Shown here one piece after another: positions 39,370-47,662 of a DNA stretch of 64,000 bases; position 1 is the first letter of the stretch, and the number at the start of each line of letters is the position of its first letter. The position numbers and the translations under genes were made by a program. The notes under the pieces were generated by a model. The model was not told the DNA's origin and ran no database searches. It worked only from the letters and a program-made list of their open reading frames with translations. Origin of the DNA: Halomonas cerina (GTDB taxonomy: Bacteria > Pseudomonadota > Gammaproteobacteria > Pseudomonadales > Halomonadaceae); assembly GCF_014192215.1 (NCBI RefSeq), contig NZ_JACHXP010000011.1, positions 62,001 through 126,000 on the forward strand, written 5' to 3'.

Positions 39370-40761
39370 TCAGCGCCACGGCAGGCCACCAGGACCACCC
39401 ATGCCGCCGGGGCCACCGCCGCCCATCATGCCGGACATGCCGCGCATCATCTTCTGCATGCCGCCCTTCTTGCCCGCCTTCTTCATCATCTTCTGCATCT
39501 GCTTGTGCTGCTTGAGCAGGCGATTGAGGTCGGGCACCTGCAGGCCCGCCCCGGCGGCGATCCGCCGCTTGCGGGAGCCGTTGATGATCTCGGGCTTGCG
39601 ACGCTCCTGGGGCGTCATCGAGTTGATCAGCGCCTCGAGCTTGCCGAGCTCCTTCTCGGGGCCGGGCCCCTGGGCCATCTCGGCCATCTGCCCCATCCCT
39701 GGCAGCTTGCCCAGCAGGCCACCCATGCCGCCCATCTTCTTGAGCTGCTGGAGCTGGTCGCGGAAATCCTCCAGATCGAAGCCCTGGCCCTTCTTGACCT
39801 TCTTGGCGAGCTGTTCGGCCTTGCCCTTGTCGACGGTCCGCTCGGCCTCCTCGATCAGCGACAGCACGTCGCCCATGCCGAGGATGCGCGAGGCCACCCG
39901 GTCGGGATGGAAGGGCTCGAGGGCATCGACCTTCTCGCCCACGCCCATGAACTTGATCGGCTTGCCGGTGATGTGGCGCACCGAGAGCGCTGCCCCGCCG
40001 CGGGCATCACCGTCGGCCTTGGTGAGGATCACCCCGGTCAGCGGCAGCGCCTCGTGGAAGGCCTTGGCGGTGTTGGCGGCGTCCTGGCCGGTCATGGCGT
40101 CGACGACGAACAGCGTCTCGTCCGGCGACACGGCCGCGTTGAGCGCCTGGATCTCGGCCATCATCGCCTCGTCGATGGCCAGACGACCCGCGGTATCGAC
40201 CAGCACCACATCATGGAACTGGACCCTGGCGTGCTTGATCGCCGCCTCGGCGATGGCCACCGGCTGCTGGTCGGACCGCGAAGGGAAGAAGTCGACCTCG
40301 ACCTCGCGGGCCAGGGTCTCGAGTTGGTCGATGGCCGCCGGCCGATAGACGTCGGCGGAGACCACCAGCACCTTTTTCTTCTCACGCTCGCGCAAGTAGC
40401 GCGCCAGCTTGGCCACCGAGGTGGTCTTGCCCGCGCCCTGCAGGCCGGCCATCAGCACCACGGCAGGCTTACCCTTGAGGGACAGGCCTTCGTTGGCCTC
40501 GCCCATGATCGCCTCGAGCTCCTGCTGGACGATCTTGACGAACTGCTGGCCCGGCGACAGGCTCTTCGAAACCTCCTGCCCCACGGCCCGTTCGCGCACC
40601 CGCTCGATGAAGGCCTTGACCACCGGCAAGGCAACATCCGCCTCGAGCAGGGCGCGACGCACCTCGCGCAGGGTGTCCTTGACGTTGTCCTCGGTCAGGC
40701 GCGCCTGACCCTTGATCGATTTGAGCGTCTGGGACAGACGATCGCTGAGATTCTGGAACAT
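39370..40761 (-). CDS. ffh: Signal recognition particle protein Ffh
   Basis: 463 residues. It binds 4.5S RNA and signal peptides and docks to FtsY. The N domain (MFQNLSDRLSQTLKSIKG) is followed by the GTPase with GLQGAGKTTSVAKLA, DTAGRLAID and TKADGDARGG. The M domain is extremely Met- and Gly-rich near the end (MQKMMKKAGKKGGMQKMM, then MSGMMGGGGPGGMGG). Start chosen at the family N-terminus with a GAGAGG site. It is divergent from ypjD. Confidence 0.97.
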   Translation of the reverse strand: MFQNLSDRLSQTLKSIKGQARLTEDNVKDTLREVRRALLEADVALPVVKAFIERVRERAVGQEVSKSLSPGQQFVKIVQQELEAIMGEANEGLSLKGKPAVVLMAGLQGAGKTTSVAKLARYLREREKKKVLVVSADVYRPAAIDQLETLAREVEVDFFPSRSDQQPVAIAEAAIKHARVQFHDVVLVDTAGRLAIDEAMMAEIQALNAAVSPDETLFVVDAMTGQDAANTAKAFHEALPLTGVILTKADGDARGGAALSVRHITGKPIKFMGVGEKVDALEPFHPDRVASRILGMGDVLSLIEEAERTVDKGKAEQLAKKVKKGQGFDLEDFRDQLQQLKKMGGMGGLLGKLPGMGQMAEMAQGPGPEKELGKLEALINSMTPQERRKPEIINGSRKRRIAAGAGLQVPDLNRLLKQHKQMQKMMKKAGKKGGMQKMMRGMSGMMGGGGPGGMGGPGGLPWR

Positions 40762-40846
40762 GGGCCTCTCCGCAAACGATGGCCTGGCGAGCCACCGAGG
40801 GCATGTCACGCTTGGCACCCCGGGGACTCACCCGCAATGGGCAAAA

Positions 40847-40875
40847 ATTATACGCCTTGTGCGCTCAAGTCTCCA
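40847..40875 (-). promoter_or_regulatory. Candidate promoter of ffh
   Basis: On the minus strand a consensus -10 TATAAT (40847-40852) is preceded after 17 bp by TGGAGA (40870-40875), a weak -35. It is about 85 bp from the ffh start. In the same gap TATAGT at 40921 could be the -10 of the divergent ypjD. Confidence 0.55.
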
Positions 40876-40980
40876 TCCACGGGGCAGGGCCTTCGACTGT
40901 CCGCCGCCGGACGGATTCGGTATAGTCGACGCCTCCATTCACGTCATCAGGCGCTGGCGAAGGCGCACGGATAGCAACCT

Positions 40981-41781
40981 ATGCAGGCGCTCCCCCTTGC
41001 CGTCATGGCCCTCATCCTCTATGTCGCGGCCGCCTCCTGGCAGGGCCTGACCCTGACCCGGCGGGTGCCACCGCGTCCCGCGCTGGTACGCAGCTTCACC
41101 GGCCTGGGCCTGCTCTGCCACCTGCCCCTGGCCATCGGTCTGCTGGGTCAAGGGGACTCCCTGTTGCCGGGGCTCTCGACCAGCGCGGTGCTGGCCAGCG
41201 GCCTGGCGGTGCTGGTGCTGTTGGCGGTCAGTCTCTTCAAGCCGGTACTCAACGTCGCCACCGGCCTGCTGCCGCTGGCCGGACTGACCCTGGTGCTGGC
41301 CACGGGGCTGCCGAGTCCCGAGCGGGCCTCGGGCATGACCCCCGGCATCGCCCTGCACGCCCTGAGCAGCGCCCTGGCCTTCGCCGTGCTGGCCATCGCC
41401 GCCATTCAGGCGGTGCTGCTGGGCATCCAGAATCAGGCCCTGCGCCATCATCACATCCGCGGCGTAGTGCAGTCGCTGCCACCGCTGACCACCATGGAGC
41501 GCATCCTCTTCGAACTGATCTGGGCCGGCATGGCCCTGCTGACCCTGTCGATCGCCAGCGGCTTCCTCTTTCTTGACAACATGTTCGCCCAGCACCTGGC
41601 CCACAAGACGATCCTGTCGCTGGCCGCCTGGGTGATCTTCGCCATCCTCCTGATCAGCCATCACTGGCTGGGCTGGCGCGGCCTGCGGGCCGTGCGCTGG
41701 ACCCTGGGCGGCTATGCGGTGCTGCTGCTGGCCTACTTCGGCAGCAAGTTCGTGCTCGAGGTGCTGCTGAGCCGCGGCTGA
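40981..41781 (+). CDS. ypjD: CcsA/YpjD-like inner membrane protein
   Basis: 266 residues with about eight membrane helices. It resembles the cytochrome c assembly protein fold: MTPGIALHALSSALAFAVLAI and LPPLTTMERILFELIWAGMALLTLSI give the conserved His and loop residues, and ISHHWLGWRGLRAVRW holds another His pair. A haem-handling role is inferred from the fold only. The order ffh / ypjD / CorB-like gene is the same as in E. coli. No strong ribosome-binding site is seen. Confidence 0.85.
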   Translation: MQALPLAVMALILYVAAASWQGLTLTRRVPPRPALVRSFTGLGLLCHLPLAIGLLGQGDSLLPGLSTSAVLASGLAVLVLLAVSLFKPVLNVATGLLPLAGLTLVLATGLPSPERASGMTPGIALHALSSALAFAVLAIAAIQAVLLGIQNQALRHHHIRGVVQSLPPLTTMERILFELIWAGMALLTLSIASGFLFLDNMFAQHLAHKTILSLAAWVIFAILLISHHWLGWRGLRAVRWTLGGYAVLLLAYFGSKFVLEVLLSRG

Positions 41782-41861
41782 GCCGCCAGGGAGGGCGCCT
41801 TGACACTGCCCGACCGAGTCCCTACAACTCGAGCCTGACACGCGATTGAGGATCCTTCGAC

Positions 41862-43145
41862 TTGAGCGACGACTTCCCGCTGGAGTTGCTATTCGGCCTG
41901 CTGCTTCTGCTCATCTGCCTTTCCGCCTTCTTCTCGAGCTCCGAGACCGGCATGATGTCGCTCAACCGCTACCGCCTGAGCCACCAGGCGAGCAGCGGTG
42001 AGCGCGCTGCCCAGCGCGTGCTGCGTCTGCTGGCCCGACCCGATCGCCTGATTGGCGTGATCCTGATCGGCAACAACCTGGTCAACAACCTCGCCGCGGC
42101 CATCGCCACGGTGCTCGCCATCCACTTCTTCGGCGAGGTCACGGGCCCGGCCATCGCCCCGCTGCTCCTCACCATCGTGATCCTGATCTTTGCCGAGGTG
42201 AGCCCCAAGACCTATGCGGCGATCAAGCCGGAGCGCATCGCCTACCCCGCCTCGCTGGTGCTCGAGCCGCTGCTCAAGCTGCTCTACCCGCTGGTGTGGC
42301 TGGTCAACGCCCTTTCCAACGGCCTGCTGCGCCTGCTCGGCGTGAAGAGCATCGAGGGGGGCGGCGACAACCTGACCCGTGATGAGCTGCGCACCGTGGT
42401 CCACGAGGCCGGGACGCTGATCCCCCACCGTCACCAGGCCATGCTGCTGTCGATCCTCGATCTGGAGAACGTCTCCGTAAACGACATCATGGTGCCCCGC
42501 CACGAGGTGTCAGGCATCGACCTGGACGACGATCTCGAGGAAATCCTGGTGCAGATCCGCACCAGCCAGCATACCCGCATGCCGGTCTTCAAGGGCGACA
42601 TCAACAACATCATCGGCATGCTGCACCTGCGCAATGCGGCGCGTTTCCTGTCCCGGGGCGAGGTGACCAAGGCGGCCATTGTCCAGGAGGCCCGAGAGCC
42701 CTACTTCATCCCCGAGTCGACGCCCTTGCATACCCAATTGCTCAACTTCCAGAAACAGAAGCGACGCATCGGCATCGTCGTCGACGAGTATGGCGACGTG
42801 GAGGGGCTGGTGACCCTCGAGGACATCCTCGAGGAGATCGTCGGCGAATTCACCACCGACGTGGCCGGCCAGGACCAGGAGATCTATCCCCAGGAAGACG
42901 GCAGCTACGTCATCGACGGGACCGCCAACATCCGCGACCTCAACAAGGCGCTGGGTTGGCAATTGCCCACCGACGGTCCCAAGACCCTCAACGGCCTGAT
43001 CCTCGAGCACCTGGAATCCTTCCCCGACGGCCCGGCCTGTCTGCAGATCGCCAGCGTGCGCATGGAAATCCTCGAGGTGCGTGACAACCTGATCACCGCG
43101 GCGCGTTGCTGGCAGCCCGTGCGGCGCGCCCCGCGCCGTGGCTGA
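41862..43145 (+). CDS. corB: CNNM/CorB family transporter (DUF21-CBS-CorC)
   Basis: 427 residues. The N-terminal DUF21 membrane domain (about residues 1-180; FSSSETGMMSLNRYR and IGNNLVNNLAAAIATVLAI) is followed by a paired CBS module (VNDIMVPRHEVSGIDLDD to LVTLEDILEEIVGEF). A C-terminal CorC/HlyC domain (YVIDGTANIRDLNKALGW) ends the protein. Family members are linked to magnesium and cobalt export. The start is TTG, nine bases after AGGAT; the product matches E. coli YfjD/CorB. It follows ypjD by 80 bp. Confidence 0.88.
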   Translation: MSDDFPLELLFGLLLLLICLSAFFSSSETGMMSLNRYRLSHQASSGERAAQRVLRLLARPDRLIGVILIGNNLVNNLAAAIATVLAIHFFGEVTGPAIAPLLLTIVILIFAEVSPKTYAAIKPERIAYPASLVLEPLLKLLYPLVWLVNALSNGLLRLLGVKSIEGGGDNLTRDELRTVVHEAGTLIPHRHQAMLLSILDLENVSVNDIMVPRHEVSGIDLDDDLEEILVQIRTSQHTRMPVFKGDINNIIGMLHLRNAARFLSRGEVTKAAIVQEAREPYFIPESTPLHTQLLNFQKQKRRIGIVVDEYGDVEGLVTLEDILEEIVGEFTTDVAGQDQEIYPQEDGSYVIDGTANIRDLNKALGWQLPTDGPKTLNGLILEHLESFPDGPACLQIASVRMEILEVRDNLITAARCWQPVRRAPRRG

Positions 43146-43216
43146 GTCACCACGGCCGCGGAGTGGCGCCCCCGCGAGCGGCCGCGAGGGGCTTTTCGCT
43201 GCAGGCAGCCATGGTG

Positions 43217-43834
43217 TCACGCCACATCGGAATGGTGCTTGAGGCCAGCCAGGGTTGTGCACAGCAGCTGGTCGAGCAGCTCACCCACCTCGAGAGGCTC
43301 GCCCTGCCAGTAGCCGAGGCGCTCGTTGAGCCCCAGCTGGACCAGGCCATGCACGCTGCCCCACAGGGTACGCCCCAGCCGCCGTGCTTCCGGGTCGTCC
43401 AGCGCTGGCTGGTACTCCTTGAGCGTGGCCTCCACATTCAGGAACAGAGCCTCGATCATGGCACTCTGACGCTGATCCAGCTCGCCCTCCTGGGCGAGGG
43501 GATAGTCGAACAGCAGCTGCCAGCGATAGGCATCCTGCCGGGCGAACTCCCAGTAGGCGCGGGCCAGGGCCTTGAGGCGCGCCTCGGGGGCGCCGGTCGT
43601 GAACAGCGGCTCGATGGTGGCTCGCAGGCGCGCCAGGGACTCGATATTGACGTGCTGCAGCAGGTTGCCGAAGCTGCCGTAGAGCTTAAGCAGCGTGCTG
43701 GGGGCACACCCCACCTCCCGCGCCAGCGCACGCAATGACAGCGTGTGGACGGGATGTTTGCTGAGCCAGGCATCGCAGGCTGCCATGACCTGGGCATGCA
43801 GCGCCTCCGGTGCGTGCTGTCTGGGACGGGCCAT
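43217..43834 (-). CDS. TetR-family regulator with WHG-type ligand domain
   Basis: 205 residues. The helix-turn-helix is TLSLRALAREVGCAPSTLLKLYGSFGNLL, written here as its two halves: LRALAREVGCAPSTLL and YGSFGNLLQHV. The C-terminal domain has AYRWQLLFDYPLAQEGE, typical of the WHG subgroup. The ATG follows GAGGAG; a much longer open frame crosses the promoter and is rejected. A minus-strand promoter, TTGCGT-16 bp-TATGCT (43913-43940), fits. The divergent neighbour is the SRAP-M16 protease pair, which it might regulate; that is inference. Confidence 0.85.
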   Translation of the reverse strand: MARPRQHAPEALHAQVMAACDAWLSKHPVHTLSLRALAREVGCAPSTLLKLYGSFGNLLQHVNIESLARLRATIEPLFTTGAPEARLKALARAYWEFARQDAYRWQLLFDYPLAQEGELDQRQSAMIEALFLNVEATLKEYQPALDDPEARRLGRTLWGSVHGLVQLGLNERLGYWQGEPLEVGELLDQLLCTTLAGLKHHSDVA

Positions 43835-44024
43835 CAGGCTCCTCGTTGCGGTGGTGACGGGGCAGCGCCCGAGGGGCCTGACGGGCAGGCCAGATCGAAC
43901 ACCGTTTCCTTTAGCATATCGCGCCTTGCAGCCGACGCAAACCCCGCTTGGGACCACGATCGGCGACGCTTTTCTCGCCTCCGGCTCTTGGTTACCCTGA
44001 TTCGCCATCTCCCGCGGAGTTCCC

Positions 44025-44711
44025 ATGGCCGGCCGTCTCTATATCACGCCCCTCGACCTCGACCGCCTGCTGCCGGACCTGACGGTGGACCGACCGCTGG
44101 TCACGGGGGCCAACCTGGCGCCACGCCGCCCGCTATCCATCATCCGCCTCGAGGCGGGTCGAGCGAATCTCGACACCGTGTTCTGGGGCCTGACGCCGCC
44201 CTGGCTCAAGGTGCTGGATCACGCCCCCCACTGTGCCCGGGCCGAGTCCCTGACGGCGCGCCCCATGTTCCGCGAGGCCTTCGCCGCCCGACGCTGCCTG
44301 GTGCCGGTGAGCGGCATCTATGTCTGGAAGCCGCAGCCACGCTTTAAGCAGCCCTTCCTGGTGACCCGGACCGATCGCGGCCCGCTGCTGCTGGCCGGGC
44401 TATGGTGTCGCTTCCATACCACCCTGACCGCCTACAATGACTCCATGGCGCTGATCACGGTGCCGGCCAATGGCCTGCTCGCACCGCTCGTCGACCGCCT
44501 GCCGGCGATGATTGACGCCGGGCACGCCCGCCGCTGGCTCGACCCCGATACGCCCGTGGAAGCCTTACAAGCGCAACTCGTTCCCGCCCCATTGGAACTG
44601 TTGGGCGCTTTCCCGGTATCAAGACGGGTGAACGATCCTCGTCACCAGGATCCATCCTGCGCCTATCCCACCGGCCCCATGCTGCGCCGGACATCTGAAC
44701 AGGAGCCATGA
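44025..44711 (+). CDS. SRAP (YedK/HMCES) family protein lacking catalytic residues
   Basis: 228 residues. The SRAP fold is clear: LVTGANLAPRRPLSIIRL, VFWGLTPPWLKV, ARAESLTARPMFREAFAARR, CLVPVSGIYVW, ALITVPANGLLAPLVDRLP. Active SRAP proteins form a thiazolidine crosslink to abasic sites through Cys2. Here residue 2 is Ala. The positions of Asn75, Glu105 and His160 (YedK numbering) hold Cys70, Val100 and Val156. The Arg of A-R-A-E-S and the DNA-facing frame remain, so it is a probable DNA-binding pseudoenzyme. Its stop overlaps the M16 protease start (ATGA). Confidence 0.85.
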   Translation: MAGRLYITPLDLDRLLPDLTVDRPLVTGANLAPRRPLSIIRLEAGRANLDTVFWGLTPPWLKVLDHAPHCARAESLTARPMFREAFAARRCLVPVSGIYVWKPQPRFKQPFLVTRTDRGPLLLAGLWCRFHTTLTAYNDSMALITVPANGLLAPLVDRLPAMIDAGHARRWLDPDTPVEALQAQLVPAPLELLGAFPVSRRVNDPRHQDPSCAYPTGPMLRRTSEQEP

Positions 44712-47593
44712 TGCCCAGACCGATCGCCTTGCACCGGCAACGGACACGCCGGCCGCTGATCCTGCTGGCCCTCGCCGCGACCCTGCTGCTGCCCTTGGCT
44801 GCCGAGGCACGCCAGCCCGAGGCCTCGACCGACCCGGTCGCCTCGCGAATCGCCCCCAAGGTCAGCCCCCATGATGACCGGGCCTACCGCGCCCTCACCC
44901 TGGACAATGGGCTCAGCGTCCTGCTGGTCAGCGACCCCGACGCCGACAAGGCCGCCACCTCGCTGAACGTGGCGGTGGGCAGCGCCCAGGACCCGGACGA
45001 CTTGGCCGGTCTCGCCCACTTCCTCGAGCATATGCTGTTCCTGGGCACCGAGACCTATCCGGCGGCCGATGCCTACCAGGGCTACCTGTCCCGCCACGGG
45101 GGCCAGCACAATGCCTTCACCGCCCCCCGGGACACCAACTACTTCTTCTCGGTGGAGCCTGACGCCCTGGCCGGCGCCCTGGACCGCTTCAGTCGCTTCT
45201 TCGTCAACCCGCTGTTCAATGCCGATCGCCTGGAGAGCGAGCGCCAAGTGGTGCATTCGGAATACATGGCCCGCAAGCGTGACGAGGGACGGCGCCATAA
45301 CGACGTCCTCGACCAGCTGCTCAACCCGGCCCACCCGATGACCGGCTTCTCGGTGGGCAGCCGCGAGACGCTGGCCGACCGCCCCGCGGGGGAGCCGAGC
45401 CTACGCCAACGGGTGATCGACTTCTACCGCGCTCACTACGGCGCCAACGTGATGCAGCTCGCCGTGGTTGCCCCCCAGCCGCTGGACGAACTCGAGGCGC
45501 TGGTCACCGAACGCTTCGCCGCCATCCCCGACCGTGGCCTGTCACGCCCGGTCATCGACACGCCCCTGGCCCTCGACGCCACCCTGCCCCGGGCGGTGGC
45601 CATGCAGTCGTTGCGTGACCACCGCTCGGTCCGCTTCCTGTTCCCCGTGCCCGACCCCGAGACGGCCTACCGCCACAAGCCGGCCAGCTACCTGGCCAAC
45701 CTGCTGGGCCACGAGGGCGAGGGCAGCCTGCTCGACGTGCTGCGCGAGGCGGGCCTCGCCGACGGGCTGTCCGCCGGCGTGACCCACGGCGATGGCCGCC
45801 ATGCCCTCTTTACCATCGACATCAGCCTCACGCCGGCGGGTGCCCGCCAGCTGGAGCGCATTCAGGCCACGCTGTTCGCCGCCATCGAGCGGATCCGCGA
45901 GGCCGGACTCGAGGCCTGGCGCTACGACGAGCAGGCCCAGCTCGCCGAGCAAGAGTTTCGCTTCCAGCAACATGGCGCGCCGCTGCAGGATGCCATGCGC
46001 CTGTCGATAAATCTGTCCCGCTATCCGCTGGAGGACGTCAATTATGCGCCCTATCGCATGGACGGCTTCCGACCCGCGCTGATCGGCGACTGGCTGGGGG
46101 CCCTGCGGCCGGACAACCTGTTGCGCCTCTACAGCGGCCCCGAGGTCGAGGGTGAGCACACCTCCCCCTGGTTCGAGACACCCTGGCGTGAGGTTCCCCT
46201 GGACGCAATGAGGGCCGACCCCCTCGCCGGCCTGGCGCTGCCGGCCCCCAACCCCTATATCGCCGAGGACCTCGATCTGCTCGAGGGCCAAGATGAGGGG
46301 CCCGTTCAACGGATCGATGAGCCGGGTTTCGCCTTCTGGCACATGCGCGATGACACCTTCGACACGCCCCGGGTGGAGTGGCGCTTCAGCCTGCAGCATC
46401 CCGCCGCGGGCCGCGATGCCCGGGAGGCCGCCATGGCACGCCTGCTGGCCGGCTGGCTCGGGGATAGCCTGAATGAGGCCCTCTACCCGGCGCGACTGGC
46501 CGGTCACGGTTTCGAGGCCTACGCCCATGCCCGTGGCATCACCCTGTCGTTCTCCGGCTGGCGTGACCGCCAGGACCGCCTGATCGACCGCGTTCTCGAT
46601 CAGCTCGCCGAGGGCGAGATCGAGGCCGCCAACGTGGCGCGAGTCAGCCACCGGCTGCGCCGCGAGTGGCGCAACGCGCCCCAGGAATCCCTCTATCGGC
46701 AGGCCAACCGCACCCTGACCGAGACGCTGATCCGTCCCCAGTGGCCCACCGAGGCGCTGCTGGCGTCCCTCGAAGACGTCGATGCCCAGGCGCTGCGCGA
46801 CTTTCGCGATGCCTTCCTCGGTGATCTGCACCTGGAAGCCATGGCGGTGGGCAACCAGACGGCCGAGGGGGCGATCCGCCAGGCCCAGACGGTGGCCGAG
46901 ACCCTGGCCCCGCAGCTTGCCGAGACGGCCATTCCCGATCTGGTTCCGCTGCAAGCCAGCCGCAACCTCCCCCCCTTGACACCGGATACCGCCCGGGACG
47001 AGTCCTTGGTGATGCGCTACCTGCAGGGCCCCGACCGGTCACTGGATAGCCAGGCCCGACTGGCCCTGCTGGGCCGCCTGCTCGAGACGCCCTTCTATCA
47101 GCAGCTGCGCACCGAAGAGCAGCTCGGCTATGTGGTCAACGCCGGCTACCGGCCACTGCTCGACGCCCCGGGTATCGGCTTGCTGGTGCAGTCTCCGGAC
47201 ACCGACAGCGCCATCATCCAGTCGCGCATCGATGCCTTCCTCGAGGACTTCGGCACGCACCTCGGCCAACTGGACGACGCGGTTCTGGCCCCCTACCGCC
47301 AGGCGGTGCACGATGACCTGCTGCGTCGCGACACCGGCCTGCCCGAGCGCATGAATCGTCTGTGGCAGGCACTGGCCATGGACGATACCGCCTTCGATCA
47401 GCGGCAGCGGCTGGCCAGGCGAGTGCTGGCGGTAACTCCGGTGGCGCTGCGCGAAACCTGGCCCAGCCTGCGCAACGACGCCGTGGTGCACATCACCCAT
47501 GACCCCGGCGACCCCCCTAGCGACGTCATGGCGCTCAAGGATGACCTGCCGCCCCTCCCCCAAGGCGACGGTCCCCAAGGCCACAGCGACTGA
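44708..47593 (+). CDS. Exported M16 (insulinase/pitrilysin) metalloprotease
   Basis: 961 residues. A basic N-terminus and hydrophobic stretch (LILLALAATLLLPLAAEA) form a signal peptide. The inverted zinc motif HFLEHML (H-x-x-E-H, near residue 107) with the distal Glu in ESERQVVHSEY is intact, so the first domain is catalytic. Three further M16 domains follow; RTEEQLGYVVNAGYR is the pitrilysin C-terminal signature. It is similar in size to E. coli pitrilysin and acts in the periplasm. The start overlaps the SRAP gene by 4 bp, so the two are translated together. Confidence 0.93.
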   Translation: MMPRPIALHRQRTRRPLILLALAATLLLPLAAEARQPEASTDPVASRIAPKVSPHDDRAYRALTLDNGLSVLLVSDPDADKAATSLNVAVGSAQDPDDLAGLAHFLEHMLFLGTETYPAADAYQGYLSRHGGQHNAFTAPRDTNYFFSVEPDALAGALDRFSRFFVNPLFNADRLESERQVVHSEYMARKRDEGRRHNDVLDQLLNPAHPMTGFSVGSRETLADRPAGEPSLRQRVIDFYRAHYGANVMQLAVVAPQPLDELEALVTERFAAIPDRGLSRPVIDTPLALDATLPRAVAMQSLRDHRSVRFLFPVPDPETAYRHKPASYLANLLGHEGEGSLLDVLREAGLADGLSAGVTHGDGRHALFTIDISLTPAGARQLERIQATLFAAIERIREAGLEAWRYDEQAQLAEQEFRFQQHGAPLQDAMRLSINLSRYPLEDVNYAPYRMDGFRPALIGDWLGALRPDNLLRLYSGPEVEGEHTSPWFETPWREVPLDAMRADPLAGLALPAPNPYIAEDLDLLEGQDEGPVQRIDEPGFAFWHMRDDTFDTPRVEWRFSLQHPAAGRDAREAAMARLLAGWLGDSLNEALYPARLAGHGFEAYAHARGITLSFSGWRDRQDRLIDRVLDQLAEGEIEAANVARVSHRLRREWRNAPQESLYRQANRTLTETLIRPQWPTEALLASLEDVDAQALRDFRDAFLGDLHLEAMAVGNQTAEGAIRQAQTVAETLAPQLAETAIPDLVPLQASRNLPPLTPDTARDESLVMRYLQGPDRSLDSQARLALLGRLLETPFYQQLRTEEQLGYVVNAGYRPLLDAPGIGLLVQSPDTDSAIIQSRIDAFLEDFGTHLGQLDDAVLAPYRQAVHDDLLRRDTGLPERMNRLWQALAMDDTAFDQRQRLARRVLAVTPVALRETWPSLRNDAVVHITHDPGDPPSDVMALKDDLPPLPQGDGPQGHSD

Positions 47594-47604
47594 CCCGCCC
47601 TGAC

Positions 47605-47636
47605 GCAAGCGCCCGACCATCTGGCCGGGCGCTTGC
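47605..47636. terminator. Hairpin between convergent M16 protease and sbcB
   Basis: Perfect 11-bp stem GCAAGCGCCCG/CGGGCGCTTGC with a 10-base loop. It lies in the 69-bp gap between two convergent genes. There is no long T-run on either side. Confidence 0.6.
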
Positions 47637-47662
47637 ATCGATGCCGAGCGTGAGGCGAATGA

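Noticed and set aside
39094..40974. 626-residue plus-strand frame over ffh
   Set aside because: Antisense shadow, low-complexity His/Leu/Gly runs; ffh motifs are on the minus strand.
43835..44024. Extension of the TetR gene upstream to 44026
   Set aside because: The 64 extra codons cross the promoter region and carry no similarity, whereas the ATG at 43834 has GAGGAG.
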